From contig JAFUAB010000040.1 in assembly GCA_017460885.1 (NCBI GenBank), positions 1-64,000 of the forward strand: a stretch of 64,000 nt of DNA, written 5' to 3'. The notes under the pieces were generated by a model. The model had not been told where the DNA came from. It was given only the letters and a program-made list of their open reading frames with translations, and searched no databases. This document shows positions 53,441 to 61,609 of the stretch, piece after piece (positions within the stretch are counted from its first letter, which is position 1; each line of letters begins with the position of its first letter). The DNA comes from Lachnospiraceae bacterium (lineage in GTDB: Bacteria > Bacillota > Clostridia > Lachnospirales > Lachnospiraceae). The translations under genes and the position numbers were made by a program.

Positions 53441-53485
53441 GAACCCTGGGTGTGACCCTCGGGGACGGAGTCACACCCAGGGTTC
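53441..53485. repeat. REP-like palindrome at the end of degV
   Basis: GAACCCTGGGTGTGAC (53441-53456) and GTCACACCCAGGGTTC (53470-53485) are perfect 16-bp arms around CCTCGGGGACGGA. The degV stop codon begins inside the right arm. Shares GGGGACGGAGTCA with the elements at 20506-20700 and 37791-37815. On the minus strand it can act as terminator of degV. Confidence 0.85.
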
Positions 53486-54335
53486 ACTCTCCGGCGATAA
53501 ATAACACTCCCAGGGTTCCATAGCCGCAGTGCGAAGAAATAACTCCACCTGCCCTGGTCTCGAGGATCTCCTCAAAATGTCCCAACCCGACAAGGTAGTC
53601 TCTGACTGACTCCACGATGGCCGGATCGATCCCCGAATGAGTAATGAACACCCTGTCGGATTTTGCCCTGAGCAGCTCCGGCTCCATATCCCTGGCGTAA
53701 TCCAGAACTACCGCCGAGTATTTGCCCCGGTACTTTCTGGTGGGAAGCATTGCCCCGTCACGAACCTCTATCTTGGGATGGATCCTGAGCGCACCGCCGG
53801 CAAGAGCGGACAGCCCGCTGCATCTGCCGCCTCTGTAAAGATATTTCAGAGTATCTACCACAAAGCTGGCTCTCACCAGTCCGCGTAATGATTCGATGTA
53901 TTTTACTATATTATCCCGCTCCATTCCCCCGGATGCTTTAACGGCTGCTTCTACCACAAGGTGTCCTATTCCCGTGGACAGATTGGCGGAATCGATAACG
54001 GATATCTTTTCGACCGCCTTCAGTTCCTTGGCTGCGATCTGCATATATTCATAGGAAGCGCTCATACCGGAGGATATTGAAAAAGCGATAATCTCATCCC
54101 CGTCTTCGATAACCGGCCTGAATACATCTATCGCATCCTCAACGCTTGGTGCCGATGTCTTTGGCGTGGTTTTATGTTCGTCGGACCACCTGTATATCTC
54201 ATCCGGAGTGATATCCACCCCGTCTCTGTGCTCTTCATCTCCCAATAATACGTGAAGCGGCAAAACAATGATGTTATATCTTTTCACCAGCTCCGGAGTC
54301 AAATCGCATGTGCTGTCTGAAACTATTCTGATCAT
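53484..54335 (-). CDS. DegV family fatty-acid-binding protein
   Basis: 283 residues. DegV proteins bind fatty acids and may deliver them to the FakA kinase. Visible: MIRIVSDSTCDLTPEL at the start, VLPLHVLLGDEEHRDGVDI, TTPKTSAPSVEDAIDVF, AFSISSGMSASYEYMQIAA, LKYLYRGGRCSGLSALAGG and FITHSGIDP. Length fits. GGAGG lies before the ATG. The stop falls in a REP-like palindrome. No fakA gene is in the window. Confidence 0.93.
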   Translation of the reverse strand: MIRIVSDSTCDLTPELVKRYNIIVLPLHVLLGDEEHRDGVDITPDEIYRWSDEHKTTPKTSAPSVEDAIDVFRPVIEDGDEIIAFSISSGMSASYEYMQIAAKELKAVEKISVIDSANLSTGIGHLVVEAAVKASGGMERDNIVKYIESLRGLVRASFVVDTLKYLYRGGRCSGLSALAGGALRIHPKIEVRDGAMLPTRKYRGKYSAVVLDYARDMEPELLRAKSDRVFITHSGIDPAIVESVRDYLVGLGHFEEILETRAGGVISSHCGYGTLGVLFIAGE

Positions 54336-54424
54336 TTCCGGAATCCTCCGTTGTTATAATAACATACATTCTCAACGTACGCACGGAGTACCTCTCCCGT
54401 GCTCCACGCCTGTGTATAGCATAC

Positions 54425-55876
54425 TTAAACATACATATCTCCGCGTCTGCCTCTGCGTTTTCTTTTTCGGTTTTTGCCCTGTTTTTTTCTGGAAAAATGG
54501 TATTCCCGACTGACGTTGATGAACACGATGATCAATGCCAGCGTGATAGTCGCCAGTGTCACTATAAGGACTATGATCCTTACGTTCAAAAAGATCGTAC
54601 GGTCATTCTGTTCTATCGAGATCCCGCTCCCGGACTCTTCGATCTCCTCGGGTGAAACATGCTCGAACTCAAATTTGTGCCCGGTATTCTGCACCGTCCG
54701 CACCAAAGCCGAGCCAAGCTCGATCCCGCCATAGGAGTAAACCACTCTCGCTACGGCATCCTCAACATCATACACTACCTCCGTATCCAGCAGATTGAAC
54801 TCCACATTGTTCGGAACTACTATCCTGCTGTCGGGATCCAATGACAGAAAAGGTCTGGAATTGCCGAATATATCCGTACCCATCTTGAAAAAGCTGCTTT
54901 CGTGAGGAGTGAATCTGGTTTCATTGTCCGCAACATTTATGGAAGAAAAGTTACTGTAACCGTAATTGAACAGTGTCTCGGTATCAAGGAACTGATCCGG
55001 CGTCTCTTCCATCAGAACCACACAGATCAGCTTCATGCCTTTTTGCTCACAGCAGGTGACCAGAGTTTGTCTGGCATCTCCCGTAAATCCGGTCTTTCCG
55101 CCGCATATTCCCTCGTATTCTATCTCACCGTTGATGAGCGCGTGCTTGTTTTTCAGGTAGAAATCATCGGGCTGTGTCGCTGTCGGTTCAAAATGATACC
55201 GGGGAGTATTGGCTATCCGGGACAGCATTTCGTTGGAAAAGAACTCCCTCGCTATAAGCGCGAGATCCCTCGCGGAGGTATAATGGTCGTCGTCATGATA
55301 ACCATTGGTGTTGACAAAATGAGTATGCTCACATCCAAGCTCTGCCGCTCTATCGTTCATAAGCTCCACAAAGGCATCGATAGAACCGGCGATATGCTCG
55401 GCTACTGCGTTTGCTACTTCATTGGCGCTTCCTACCATGATCCCGTACAGCGCCTCCTCCAGATCCAGTGCTTCGCCTGCATCCATTCCGATGGTCGAGC
55501 CGTCGGACGGGACGGAATGAACGGCTTCGTAGCTGAACTCCACGATATCGTTAAGATCCCCTCTTTCCATGGCGATAAGGCAGGTCATAAGCTTGGTAGT
55601 GCTGGCAGGGAACAACTCTTCGTCGATGTTTTTGGCATAGAGAATGGTACCCGTGGCCGAATCCATCAGGATCGCGGCCTCCGCGCCTATCTCAGGTCCC
55701 GCAGGCCAGCCCGGAACCTCATTGGTCTGGATCGGCAGCAGCTTGCGTTCCTCGGCATTCGCTTCCAGTTCCTCGGGGGTCTCCGCTCTTCCGGATTTGG
55801 CGGCGCTGACCTGAATGGGGAGTGACAGGAACAGCAGGAATGCCAGTATTATCGAAATTGTTCTTTTTATTTCCAT
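54425..55876 (-). CDS. D-alanyl-D-alanine carboxypeptidase (DacF/PBP5 type)
   Basis: 483 residues. A signal peptide (1-25, ending VSA-A) precedes a serine peptidase domain with Ser92-Thr-Thr-Lys95, SAN in GIMVGSANEV and KTG in ICGGKTGFTG. It trims the pentapeptide of peptidoglycan outside the membrane. A C-terminal domain, then a membrane helix (LIVTLATITLALIIVFINV) and a very basic end (KKQGKNRKRKRRGRRG) follow; the usual anchor is amphipathic, so this true span with basic tail is a variation. The ATG overlaps the trmL stop by 10 nt. Confidence 0.93.
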   Translation of the reverse strand: MEIKRTISIILAFLLFLSLPIQVSAAKSGRAETPEELEANAEERKLLPIQTNEVPGWPAGPEIGAEAAILMDSATGTILYAKNIDEELFPASTTKLMTCLIAMERGDLNDIVEFSYEAVHSVPSDGSTIGMDAGEALDLEEALYGIMVGSANEVANAVAEHIAGSIDAFVELMNDRAAELGCEHTHFVNTNGYHDDDHYTSARDLALIAREFFSNEMLSRIANTPRYHFEPTATQPDDFYLKNKHALINGEIEYEGICGGKTGFTGDARQTLVTCCEQKGMKLICVVLMEETPDQFLDTETLFNYGYSNFSSINVADNETRFTPHESSFFKMGTDIFGNSRPFLSLDPDSRIVVPNNVEFNLLDTEVVYDVEDAVARVVYSYGGIELGSALVRTVQNTGHKFEFEHVSPEEIEESGSGISIEQNDRTIFLNVRIIVLIVTLATITLALIIVFINVSREYHFSRKKQGKNRKRKRRGRRGDMYV

Positions 55877-56358
55877 GATAATCGATGCAATTCTCCGGTT
55901 TTTTCAAGGCCGGCAAAGCCCTGCTGTCTGAGGGCCTCATAAAGTACAACGGCCACGGCGTTGGAAAGATTCAGGCTGCGGATATCGTGAGCCATGGGTA
56001 TGCGGATGCAGTGTTCTTCATCCTCCACCAGGATCTCCTCGGGGATTCCCGCAGACTCCTTTCCGAACATTATAAAATCATCCGGTCCGTAGACTGCTTC
56101 GGCATACGTGCGTCTGGCCTTGGTGGTTGCTTTCCACACCGTCGCACCCGGATGCTCCTCCATAAAAAAGGTATAGTCCACATACTTAGTCACATCAAGC
56201 TCGTGCCAGTAATCGAGTCCCGCCCGCTTCAGCGCCCTTTCGTTGAGCTGGAAGCCCAGGGGCTCGATCAGATGCAGAGCGGTTCCCGTGGCCAGACAGG
56301 TTCTTCCTATATTTCCGGTGTTCGCCGGTATCTCAGGTTGGTGTAAAACTATGTTCAT
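55867..56358 (-). CDS. trmL: tRNA (cytidine(34)-2'-O)-methyltransferase
   Basis: 163-residue SPOUT methyltransferase that 2'-O-methylates the wobble base of tRNA-Leu using S-adenosylmethionine. Seen: MNIVLHQPEIPANTGNIGRT at the start, HLIEPLGFQLNE, IMFGKESAGIPEEIL and IRIPMAHDIRSLNLSNAVAVVLYEALRQ, the knotted cofactor site. The start at 56358 overlaps the trmB stop (ATGA); the longer frame runs through REP-like repeats and is rejected. It overlaps the carboxypeptidase gene by 10 nt. Confidence 0.94.
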   Translation of the reverse strand: MNIVLHQPEIPANTGNIGRTCLATGTALHLIEPLGFQLNERALKRAGLDYWHELDVTKYVDYTFFMEEHPGATVWKATTKARRTYAEAVYGPDDFIMFGKESAGIPEEILVEDEEHCIRIPMAHDIRSLNLSNAVAVVLYEALRQQGFAGLEKTGELHRLSWK

Positions 56359-57071
56359 GATTCTCGCCGGGACGGTTCTGCCGACACATTTTGTGTTACA
56401 GGGACGGTTCTGCCGACACGTTTTTTGTTGCCGGGACACACGATAACATACTTACAGATCGGGTTCCCTTCGGCGGAAAACCTTTCTTCGTATTCGGTCA
56501 TGATATTGCCGGCATTCAATCCGGCATCGGCATGCAGATCATAGGTACAGACGGGCATCTCCCATCCGGCAAGCTCCGCCTCCGAAACCGCAAAATCAAA
56601 CAGATCCCGGTTATCGGTCTTAAATTCCACCTGACCTCCCGGTGACAATATCCTTTCATATCTTTTGAGAAACTCTCCGGATGGAAGTCTCCTTTTGGCA
56701 TGCCTGTCCTTGGGCCAGGGATCCGAAAAATTCAGATAGATCCTGTCAACCTCTCCCGGAGCGAATACATCCTCAATATACTCCGCTTCCATCCTGATAA
56801 AGGCAACGTTTTGAAGCTCATCCTCTTCCAGCTTCTGAATTCCTCTCAGAAGCACGCTGGAGTATTTTTCTATGCCCACGTAATTGATATCTGGATTCAT
56901 TCGGGCATTGTCCATGATAAAACGCCCTTTACCCATACCTATCTCAATATAAAGCGGGTTTTCGTTTCCAAAGTGTTCACGCCATCTGCCGGACATTTTT
57001 TCCGGCTCGTTTATACAAAACCTGCTGTCCGCTATCACTTCCCGCGAACCCGGTATATTTCGCAGTCTCAT
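56355..57071 (-). CDS. trmB: tRNA (guanine-N7-)-methyltransferase with REP-encoded tail
   Basis: 238 residues; methylates G46 of tRNA. Seen: LYIEIGMGKGRFIMDNA (cofactor loop), VGIEKYSSVLLRGIQKLEEDEL, IYLNFSDPWPKDRHAKRRL and FKTDNRDLFDFAV. The domain ends at about residue 217 (ICKYVIVCPGNKK); the last about 21 residues (56355-56420) are read from REP-like direct repeats, so the tail is a later addition. The start at 57071 has AGGAGA upstream; 24 earlier codons lack homology. Overlaps trmL by 4 nt. Confidence 0.93.
   Translation of the reverse strand: MRLRNIPGSREVIADSRFCINEPEKMSGRWREHFGNENPLYIEIGMGKGRFIMDNARMNPDINYVGIEKYSSVLLRGIQKLEEDELQNVAFIRMEAEYIEDVFAPGEVDRIYLNFSDPWPKDRHAKRRLPSGEFLKRYERILSPGGQVEFKTDNRDLFDFAVSEAELAGWEMPVCTYDLHADAGLNAGNIMTEYEERFSAEGNPICKYVIVCPGNKKRVGRTVPVTQNVSAEPSRRES
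56369..56419. repeat. REP-like direct repeats inside the 3' end of trmB
   Basis: The 19-mer GGGACGGTTCTGCCGACAC occurs at 56369-56387 and 56401-56419, period 32; a third shorter block (CCGGGACAC) follows at 56431. It is of the GGGACGGTTCTG type found also in the element at 20506-20700. It lies in the coding tail of trmB and just before trmL. Confidence 0.85.
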
Positions 57072-57163
57072 CCTTTGCTCTCCTGTCCGGTTTGTGAATA
57101 CCCGGCTGCATCCCAACCGTATTCCCATTTTTAGGCTTCCCATCTTAAGTATATCATATCACA

Positions 57164-57193
57164 TTGACGCATCCCCATTCCATAAAGTATAAT
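57164..57193 (+). promoter_or_regulatory. Promoter of the chemoreceptor gene
   Basis: TTGACG (57164-57169) and TATAAT (57188-57193) are 18 nt apart, close to the sigma-A consensus, and lie 35 nt before the ATG. So this chemoreceptor gene has a vegetative-type promoter, not a sigma-28 one. Confidence 0.75.
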
Positions 57194-57228
57194 GTTGGTT
57201 GGTATTTCATGTTTTGGGAGGGCATACT

Positions 57229-58959
57229 ATGTCTAAAAATATTAATCAATCCGAAAAACCCGCAAACAGCGGGGTAAACTTTATTAATTCCATCAAATTC
57301 AAAATCCTGGCGATCACGGGTGTCTCTGTCATAGTGGCAGTGTTTGCCATGCTTTTGATCATCGTTCCTTCGGTCCAAAAGGATATGAAGGAAACCGTCA
57401 ACAACTATATGTTCGATGTGACGGCATCTTACGCGGACAAGCTCGAGCTTCGGCTTGCTTCCTACAAGAAATCCTATCTGAATGCTTACAAGCTTCTGAA
57501 TGACGACTTCGGAAATGTCAAGCTCAACGGTATGGAGTCATCATATGCTTACATTGTTTCAGCGGACGGCACCATGCTCTATCATCCGACACAGGACAAG
57601 GTCGGTAATCCGGTAGAAAATGATGCTGTTAAAAAGGTTGTCTCCGACATTGCCGCAGGCAAACATCCGGAACTTCAGGTTATCGATTATACCTTTAAGG
57701 GAGTTTATAAATACGCAGCCTGCTATGTAGACGAATCTGACAGTGCTATCCTCGTGGTCACCGTGGACGAGGATGAGGTAATGGAAGGTCTGAACCAGGT
57801 TAAGAGACAGTCCTACATAGCCGCAGTGCTTATCCTTATTGTGGCATTTGCATTTGCGATATTTATATCATTAAGGATCAGTAATCCCATCATCAAGGTC
57901 AGCAAATGTGTAGATAAGCTTGCCAGCCTTGATTTTACCGAGGATAAGGATCTTGCCGAACTTTCCTCCCTCAAGGATGAGACCGGATTCATGGCCAAGA
58001 GCATGACCGCGCTGGAATCCACTCTTTCCGAGGTGATCACTTCACTCAAAGCCGAGGCCGCCAATGTACGCGATGCCTCAAATACCCTTGAAGAAGGGAC
58101 GATCGATACGGCCACGACCATTGAGCAGGTTGAGCTCGCTGTTTCCGAGATTTCGGACGGCGCTACCTCTCAGGCCAATGAAACACAACGTGCTACGGAG
58201 AATGTTGTTCTTATGGGCAATCTGGTGGAAGAAAACGGTGTAGAGCTTCAGAATCTTGTTGAGGTAGCCAGAGCAATGCGTTCCTCCTCCGAAGAGGCGC
58301 AGGCAACGATACATACGCTTGAAGAAGTCAATCGTTCCGCAGTTGAGTCTATAGGAGTGATCGCGGAGCAGACCAAGACCACCAACACATCGGCACAGAA
58401 GATCCGTGAAGCAACTTCTCTGATCACAGCCATAGCCGAAGAAACAAATCTCCTGAGCCTTAACGCATCCATTGAGGCAGCCAGAGCAGGTGAGCAGGGC
58501 CGCGGATTTGCGGTGGTTGCCGGACAGATACAGAAGCTTGCCGAGCAGTCCAACGCTTCCGCACAGCAGATAGAGGAGGTTATCGACCAGCTGATCAGGG
58601 ATTCACAGACAGCGGTTGAGACTATGGACCAGGTTGAATCGGTCATGAATAAGCAGAATGAAAATATGATACAGACCGATAAGAAATTCTCTGAGGTTGC
58701 GGACGGTATCTCAGCTTCGATAGACAGCATCCGAATAATCCGTGATAAATCCAAAGAGCTGGATCAGGCTCGTATAGAGGTTGTGGATATAGTTCAGAAT
58801 CTGACAGCGATCGCGGAGGAAAATGCCGCAAGTACACAGGAAACATCCGCATCGGTTACACAGGTTACCAATATCGTCAGCAATATTTCCGAAAAAGCCG
58901 AGGAGCTCAAATCCATCGCAGATGATCTGGATGAACATATGAGCCGTTTTGTAGTATAG
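57229..58959 (+). CDS. Methyl-accepting chemotaxis protein with Cache sensor domain
   Basis: 576 residues. Membrane helix 1 (about 18-42), an extracytoplasmic domain of about 145 residues with [24 protein letters not shown], typical of single Cache domains that bind small ligands, helix 2 (about 190-215), HAMP, and the signalling domain with tip [38 protein letters not shown] precedes the ATG at 57229; ten earlier codons overlap the promoter leader. Divergent from trmB; the carbonic anhydrase gene follows after 20 nt. Confidence 0.93.
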   Translation: MSKNINQSEKPANSGVNFINSIKFKILAITGVSVIVAVFAMLLIIVPSVQKDMKETVNNYMFDVTASYADKLELRLASYKKSYLNAYKLLNDDFGNVKLNGMESSYAYIVSADGTMLYHPTQDKVGNPVENDAVKKVVSDIAAGKHPELQVIDYTFKGVYKYAACYVDESDSAILVVTVDEDEVMEGLNQVKRQSYIAAVLILIVAFAFAIFISLRISNPIIKVSKCVDKLASLDFTEDKDLAELSSLKDETGFMAKSMTALESTLSEVITSLKAEAANVRDASNTLEEGTIDTATTIEQVELAVSEISDGATSQANETQRATENVVLMGNLVEENGVELQNLVEVARAMRSSSEEAQATIHTLEEVNRSAVESIGVIAEQTKTTNTSAQKIREATSLITAIAEETNLLSLNASIEAARAGEQGRGFAVVAGQIQKLAEQSNASAQQIEEVIDQLIRDSQTAVETMDQVESVMNKQNENMIQTDKKFSEVADGISASIDSIRIIRDKSKELDQARIEVVDIVQNLTAIAEENAASTQETSASVTQVTNIVSNISEKAEELKSIADDLDEHMSRFVV

Positions 58960-58979
58960 ATCAATGGAGGTAATTATTT

Positions 58980-59534
58980 ATGAACAAAGATGAAATTATC
59001 GCCAGACTCAAAGCCGGAAACGAAAAATACGTTTCCTCCGAAAAAGCCGACGGCAATATCTCACAGGCGCTTCGCAAGGATCTGTTCGAGAACGGACAGC
59101 ATCCCTATGCTGTAGTTGTTACATGCTCCGATTCACGTGTTGTTCCCGAAGACATCTTCAGCGCAGGTCTCGGCGAGCTCTTTACGATCCGTGTGGCAGG
59201 CAATGTACTCGGTGACAATCAGCTCGGCAGCATTGAATACAGCGTAGGCCACCTCGGGAGTCCCGTGGTCGTGATCCTCGGTCACACCAACTGCGGTGCG
59301 GTAGGAGCGGCTATCGAAGGCGGAGCAGGCGGATACATCAGGTTTATCACCGATGCCATCAAGGACATAATCGGCGATGAAAAGGACGGATACAAGGCTT
59401 CCTGTATGAATGTGGAAGCAGGCGTTAAAAAAGCCCGCGAGGTTCTGGCTCACGCACATGAGTGCGAGAATGCAACAGTTGTCGGAGCAATTTACGACAT
59501 CAGCGACGGTCACGTTGAGTGGCTGGATGTTTAG
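58980..59534 (+). CDS. Beta-carbonic anhydrase
   Basis: 184-residue zinc enzyme interconverting CO2 and bicarbonate. Zinc ligands are in CSDSRV (Cys49, Asp51, Arg53) and GHTNCGAV (His102, Cys105), with the usual FTIRVAGNV between. GGAGG lies 8 nt upstream of the ATG. It follows the chemoreceptor gene closely and precedes the flavin reductase-rubredoxin gene by 13 nt, so the three may share a transcript. Bicarbonate supply for carboxylation is the likely role. Confidence 0.95.
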   Translation: MNKDEIIARLKAGNEKYVSSEKADGNISQALRKDLFENGQHPYAVVVTCSDSRVVPEDIFSAGLGELFTIRVAGNVLGDNQLGSIEYSVGHLGSPVVVILGHTNCGAVGAAIEGGAGGYIRFITDAIKDIIGDEKDGYKASCMNVEAGVKKAREVLAHAHECENATVVGAIYDISDGHVEWLDV

Positions 59535-59547
59535 AATGGAGAAGTAT

Positions 59548-60171
59548 ATGGATAACAAAGCAATGTACAAGCTGACATACGGTCTGTTCGTCCTGACGAC
59601 CCGCAATGACGGTCGTGACTATGGCTGTATCATCAATACCGCCATCCAGGCGGCTTCCCAGCCCAATCAGCTCAGCATCTGTGTCAACAAGGCAAACTAT
59701 ACCCATGATATGATCCTCAAATCCGGTATCTTTACAGTGTCAACCATCAGCGAAAAGGCAGATTTTGACCTGTTTAAGCGTTTCGGTTTCCAGTCAGGGA
59801 GAGACGTTGACAAATTCGCCGGCTTTGCATCGGTCGGAGAAGGCCCCGAGGGTATGAAGTATATCACCGAAGGAACCAATGCCTATATTTCCGTAAAGGT
59901 TTCCCAAACGGCAGATCTCGGATCCCACACAATGTTTGTCGGAGAGATCATAGATATGGCTGTTCTGAATGATGACCCTTCCACAACATACGTATATTAT
60001 CTGGAAAACATCAAACCCAAGCCGGAAGCGGTAGGAACCACCAAAGACGGCCAGACCATCTGGCGCTGCAAGATATGCGGATATGAATATGTGGGCGAGG
60101 AGCTTCCCGATGATTTCATCTGTCCCATATGTAAGCACCCTGCATCGGATTTCGAAAAAGTACAAAAATAA
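59548..60171 (+). CDS. Flavin reductase-rubredoxin fusion (high-molecular-weight rubredoxin type)
   Basis: 207 residues. Residues about 1-155 are a flavin-reductase-like FMN domain (KLTYGLFVLTTRNDGRDYGC, INTAIQAASQPNQLSICVNK). The end is a rubredoxin with CKICGY and FICPICKHPASDF, two CxxC knuckles. Such fusions (Hrb) pass electrons from NAD(P)H to flavodiiron proteins in acetogens. The start at 59548 has GGAG 6 nt upstream; the longer frame overlaps the carbonic anhydrase gene. Possible partner of the flavodiiron protein at 13207-14367. Confidence 0.93.
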   Translation: MDNKAMYKLTYGLFVLTTRNDGRDYGCIINTAIQAASQPNQLSICVNKANYTHDMILKSGIFTVSTISEKADFDLFKRFGFQSGRDVDKFAGFASVGEGPEGMKYITEGTNAYISVKVSQTADLGSHTMFVGEIIDMAVLNDDPSTTYVYYLENIKPKPEAVGTTKDGQTIWRCKICGYEYVGEELPDDFICPICKHPASDFEKVQK

Positions 60172-60278
60172 TCTGCCATCGATCCTTAAAGGAAGGACTT
60201 GATCAAACAATCTATACCAAGTCAGTTTTGCAAGCGGATCGCGATGGTCCGCTTGTTGTTTTAAGAAAGAGAGAAAAT

Positions 60279-61607
60279 ATGGATCCCAGTATTAAAGAAT
60301 ATGCGGAGAAGCAGGCAAGTCTCTGTGAGTATCACGATGCGATCTCCGAAGAACTATTTACCCAATATGGTGTAAACCGAGGTCTTAGAGACCTCAAAGG
60401 CAACGGCGTTCTCACCGGCCTTACGAATATTTCAAAGATCATAGCATTTAAAAACATCAACGGAGAGCGTACTCCCGTTGAAGGCGAACTATGGTACAGA
60501 GGTTATCATATCAACACCCTGGTCAAATCCGTCAAGCCTGATGAATTCGGTTACGAAAAGACCGCTTATCTCTTGATATTCGGTGAACTGCCGACCACGG
60601 AGCAGGAGCAGGAATTCAAAAAGATACTGGCCCTCAGCCGCAGACTGCCCACCAATTTTACCAGAGACGTGATCATGAAAGCACCGACAAGGGACGTCAT
60701 GAACTCAATGACCAGGTCTATACTGACACTGGCCAGCTACGATCGTAATGCTTCCGTGCTTACCGTAGAGAACTGCCTGAGACAGTGTATCCAGCTGATA
60801 GCAGAGTTTCCCATGCTGGCCTGCTACGGATATCATGCCTATAATCATTACGAAAATGATGAAAGCATGTATATCCACAGACCTGATCCCGAGCTGTCCG
60901 CAGCGCAGAATTTCCTGCGTATGATCCGACCGGATAATTCCTACACCGCTCTGGAAGCAAGAGTTCTGGATATCGCCATGATGATACATATGGAGCATGG
61001 CGGTGGAAACAACTCAACCTTTACCACCCGAGTGGTAACATCTGCCGGAACCGATACTTATTCGGCGATCGCTGCGGCAATGAGTTCCCTGAAAGGGTCC
61101 AGGCACGGCGGAGCCAATATCAAGGTAATGGAAATGATGAACGACATAAAAATGCATGTTAAGGACATCTCAGACAGGGATGAAATACATGCATATGTCT
61201 CCAGGATCCTGAACAAGGAAGCCTTTGACCGTCAGGGACTGGTCTATGGTCTCGGTCACGCCGTATACTCACTCTCCGATCCCAGAGAACGTATCTTCCA
61301 TTCCTTTGTCAGAGATCTGGCTGCTGCCAAAGGCCGGGACAAGGATATGGATTTCTATGAGATGGTTGCGGATGAGGCGATCAGTCTGATCTGTGAAAAG
61401 CGCCGGATCTACAAGGGCGTATGCCCCAATGTGGACTTCTACAGCGGTTTTGTATATGATCTGCTGAATATTCCCGAGGAACTCTTCACTCCTCTCTTTG
61501 CGATAGCAAGGATCGTAGGATGGAGTGCACACCGTATAGAAGAGCTGATAGGTATGAACAAGATCATCCGTCCCGCCTACATGAGTGTGATGGAGGAAAA
61601 GGAATAG
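60279..61607 (+). CDS. Citrate synthase
   Basis: 442 residues; condenses oxaloacetate and acetyl-CoA. Catalytic residues match the family: His276 in GSRHGGANIKV, His327 in GLGHAVYSLSDPRER and Asp386 in CPNVDFYSGF. WYRGYHINTL and MEHGGGNNSTF are further markers. It is of the type seen in Clostridia, with no NADH site visible. The start at 60279 has AGAGAG upstream. In a fermenter it most likely feeds glutamate synthesis. The lacZ start lies 2 nt past its stop. A 2-methylcitrate synthase cannot be excluded. Confidence 0.93.
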   Translation: MDPSIKEYAEKQASLCEYHDAISEELFTQYGVNRGLRDLKGNGVLTGLTNISKIIAFKNINGERTPVEGELWYRGYHINTLVKSVKPDEFGYEKTAYLLIFGELPTTEQEQEFKKILALSRRLPTNFTRDVIMKAPTRDVMNSMTRSILTLASYDRNASVLTVENCLRQCIQLIAEFPMLACYGYHAYNHYENDESMYIHRPDPELSAAQNFLRMIRPDNSYTALEARVLDIAMMIHMEHGGGNNSTFTTRVVTSAGTDTYSAIAAAMSSLKGSRHGGANIKVMEMMNDIKMHVKDISDRDEIHAYVSRILNKEAFDRQGLVYGLGHAVYSLSDPRERIFHSFVRDLAAAKGRDKDMDFYEMVADEAISLICEKRRIYKGVCPNVDFYSGFVYDLLNIPEELFTPLFAIARIVGWSAHRIEELIGMNKIIRPAYMSVMEEKE

Positions 61608-61609
61608 CC

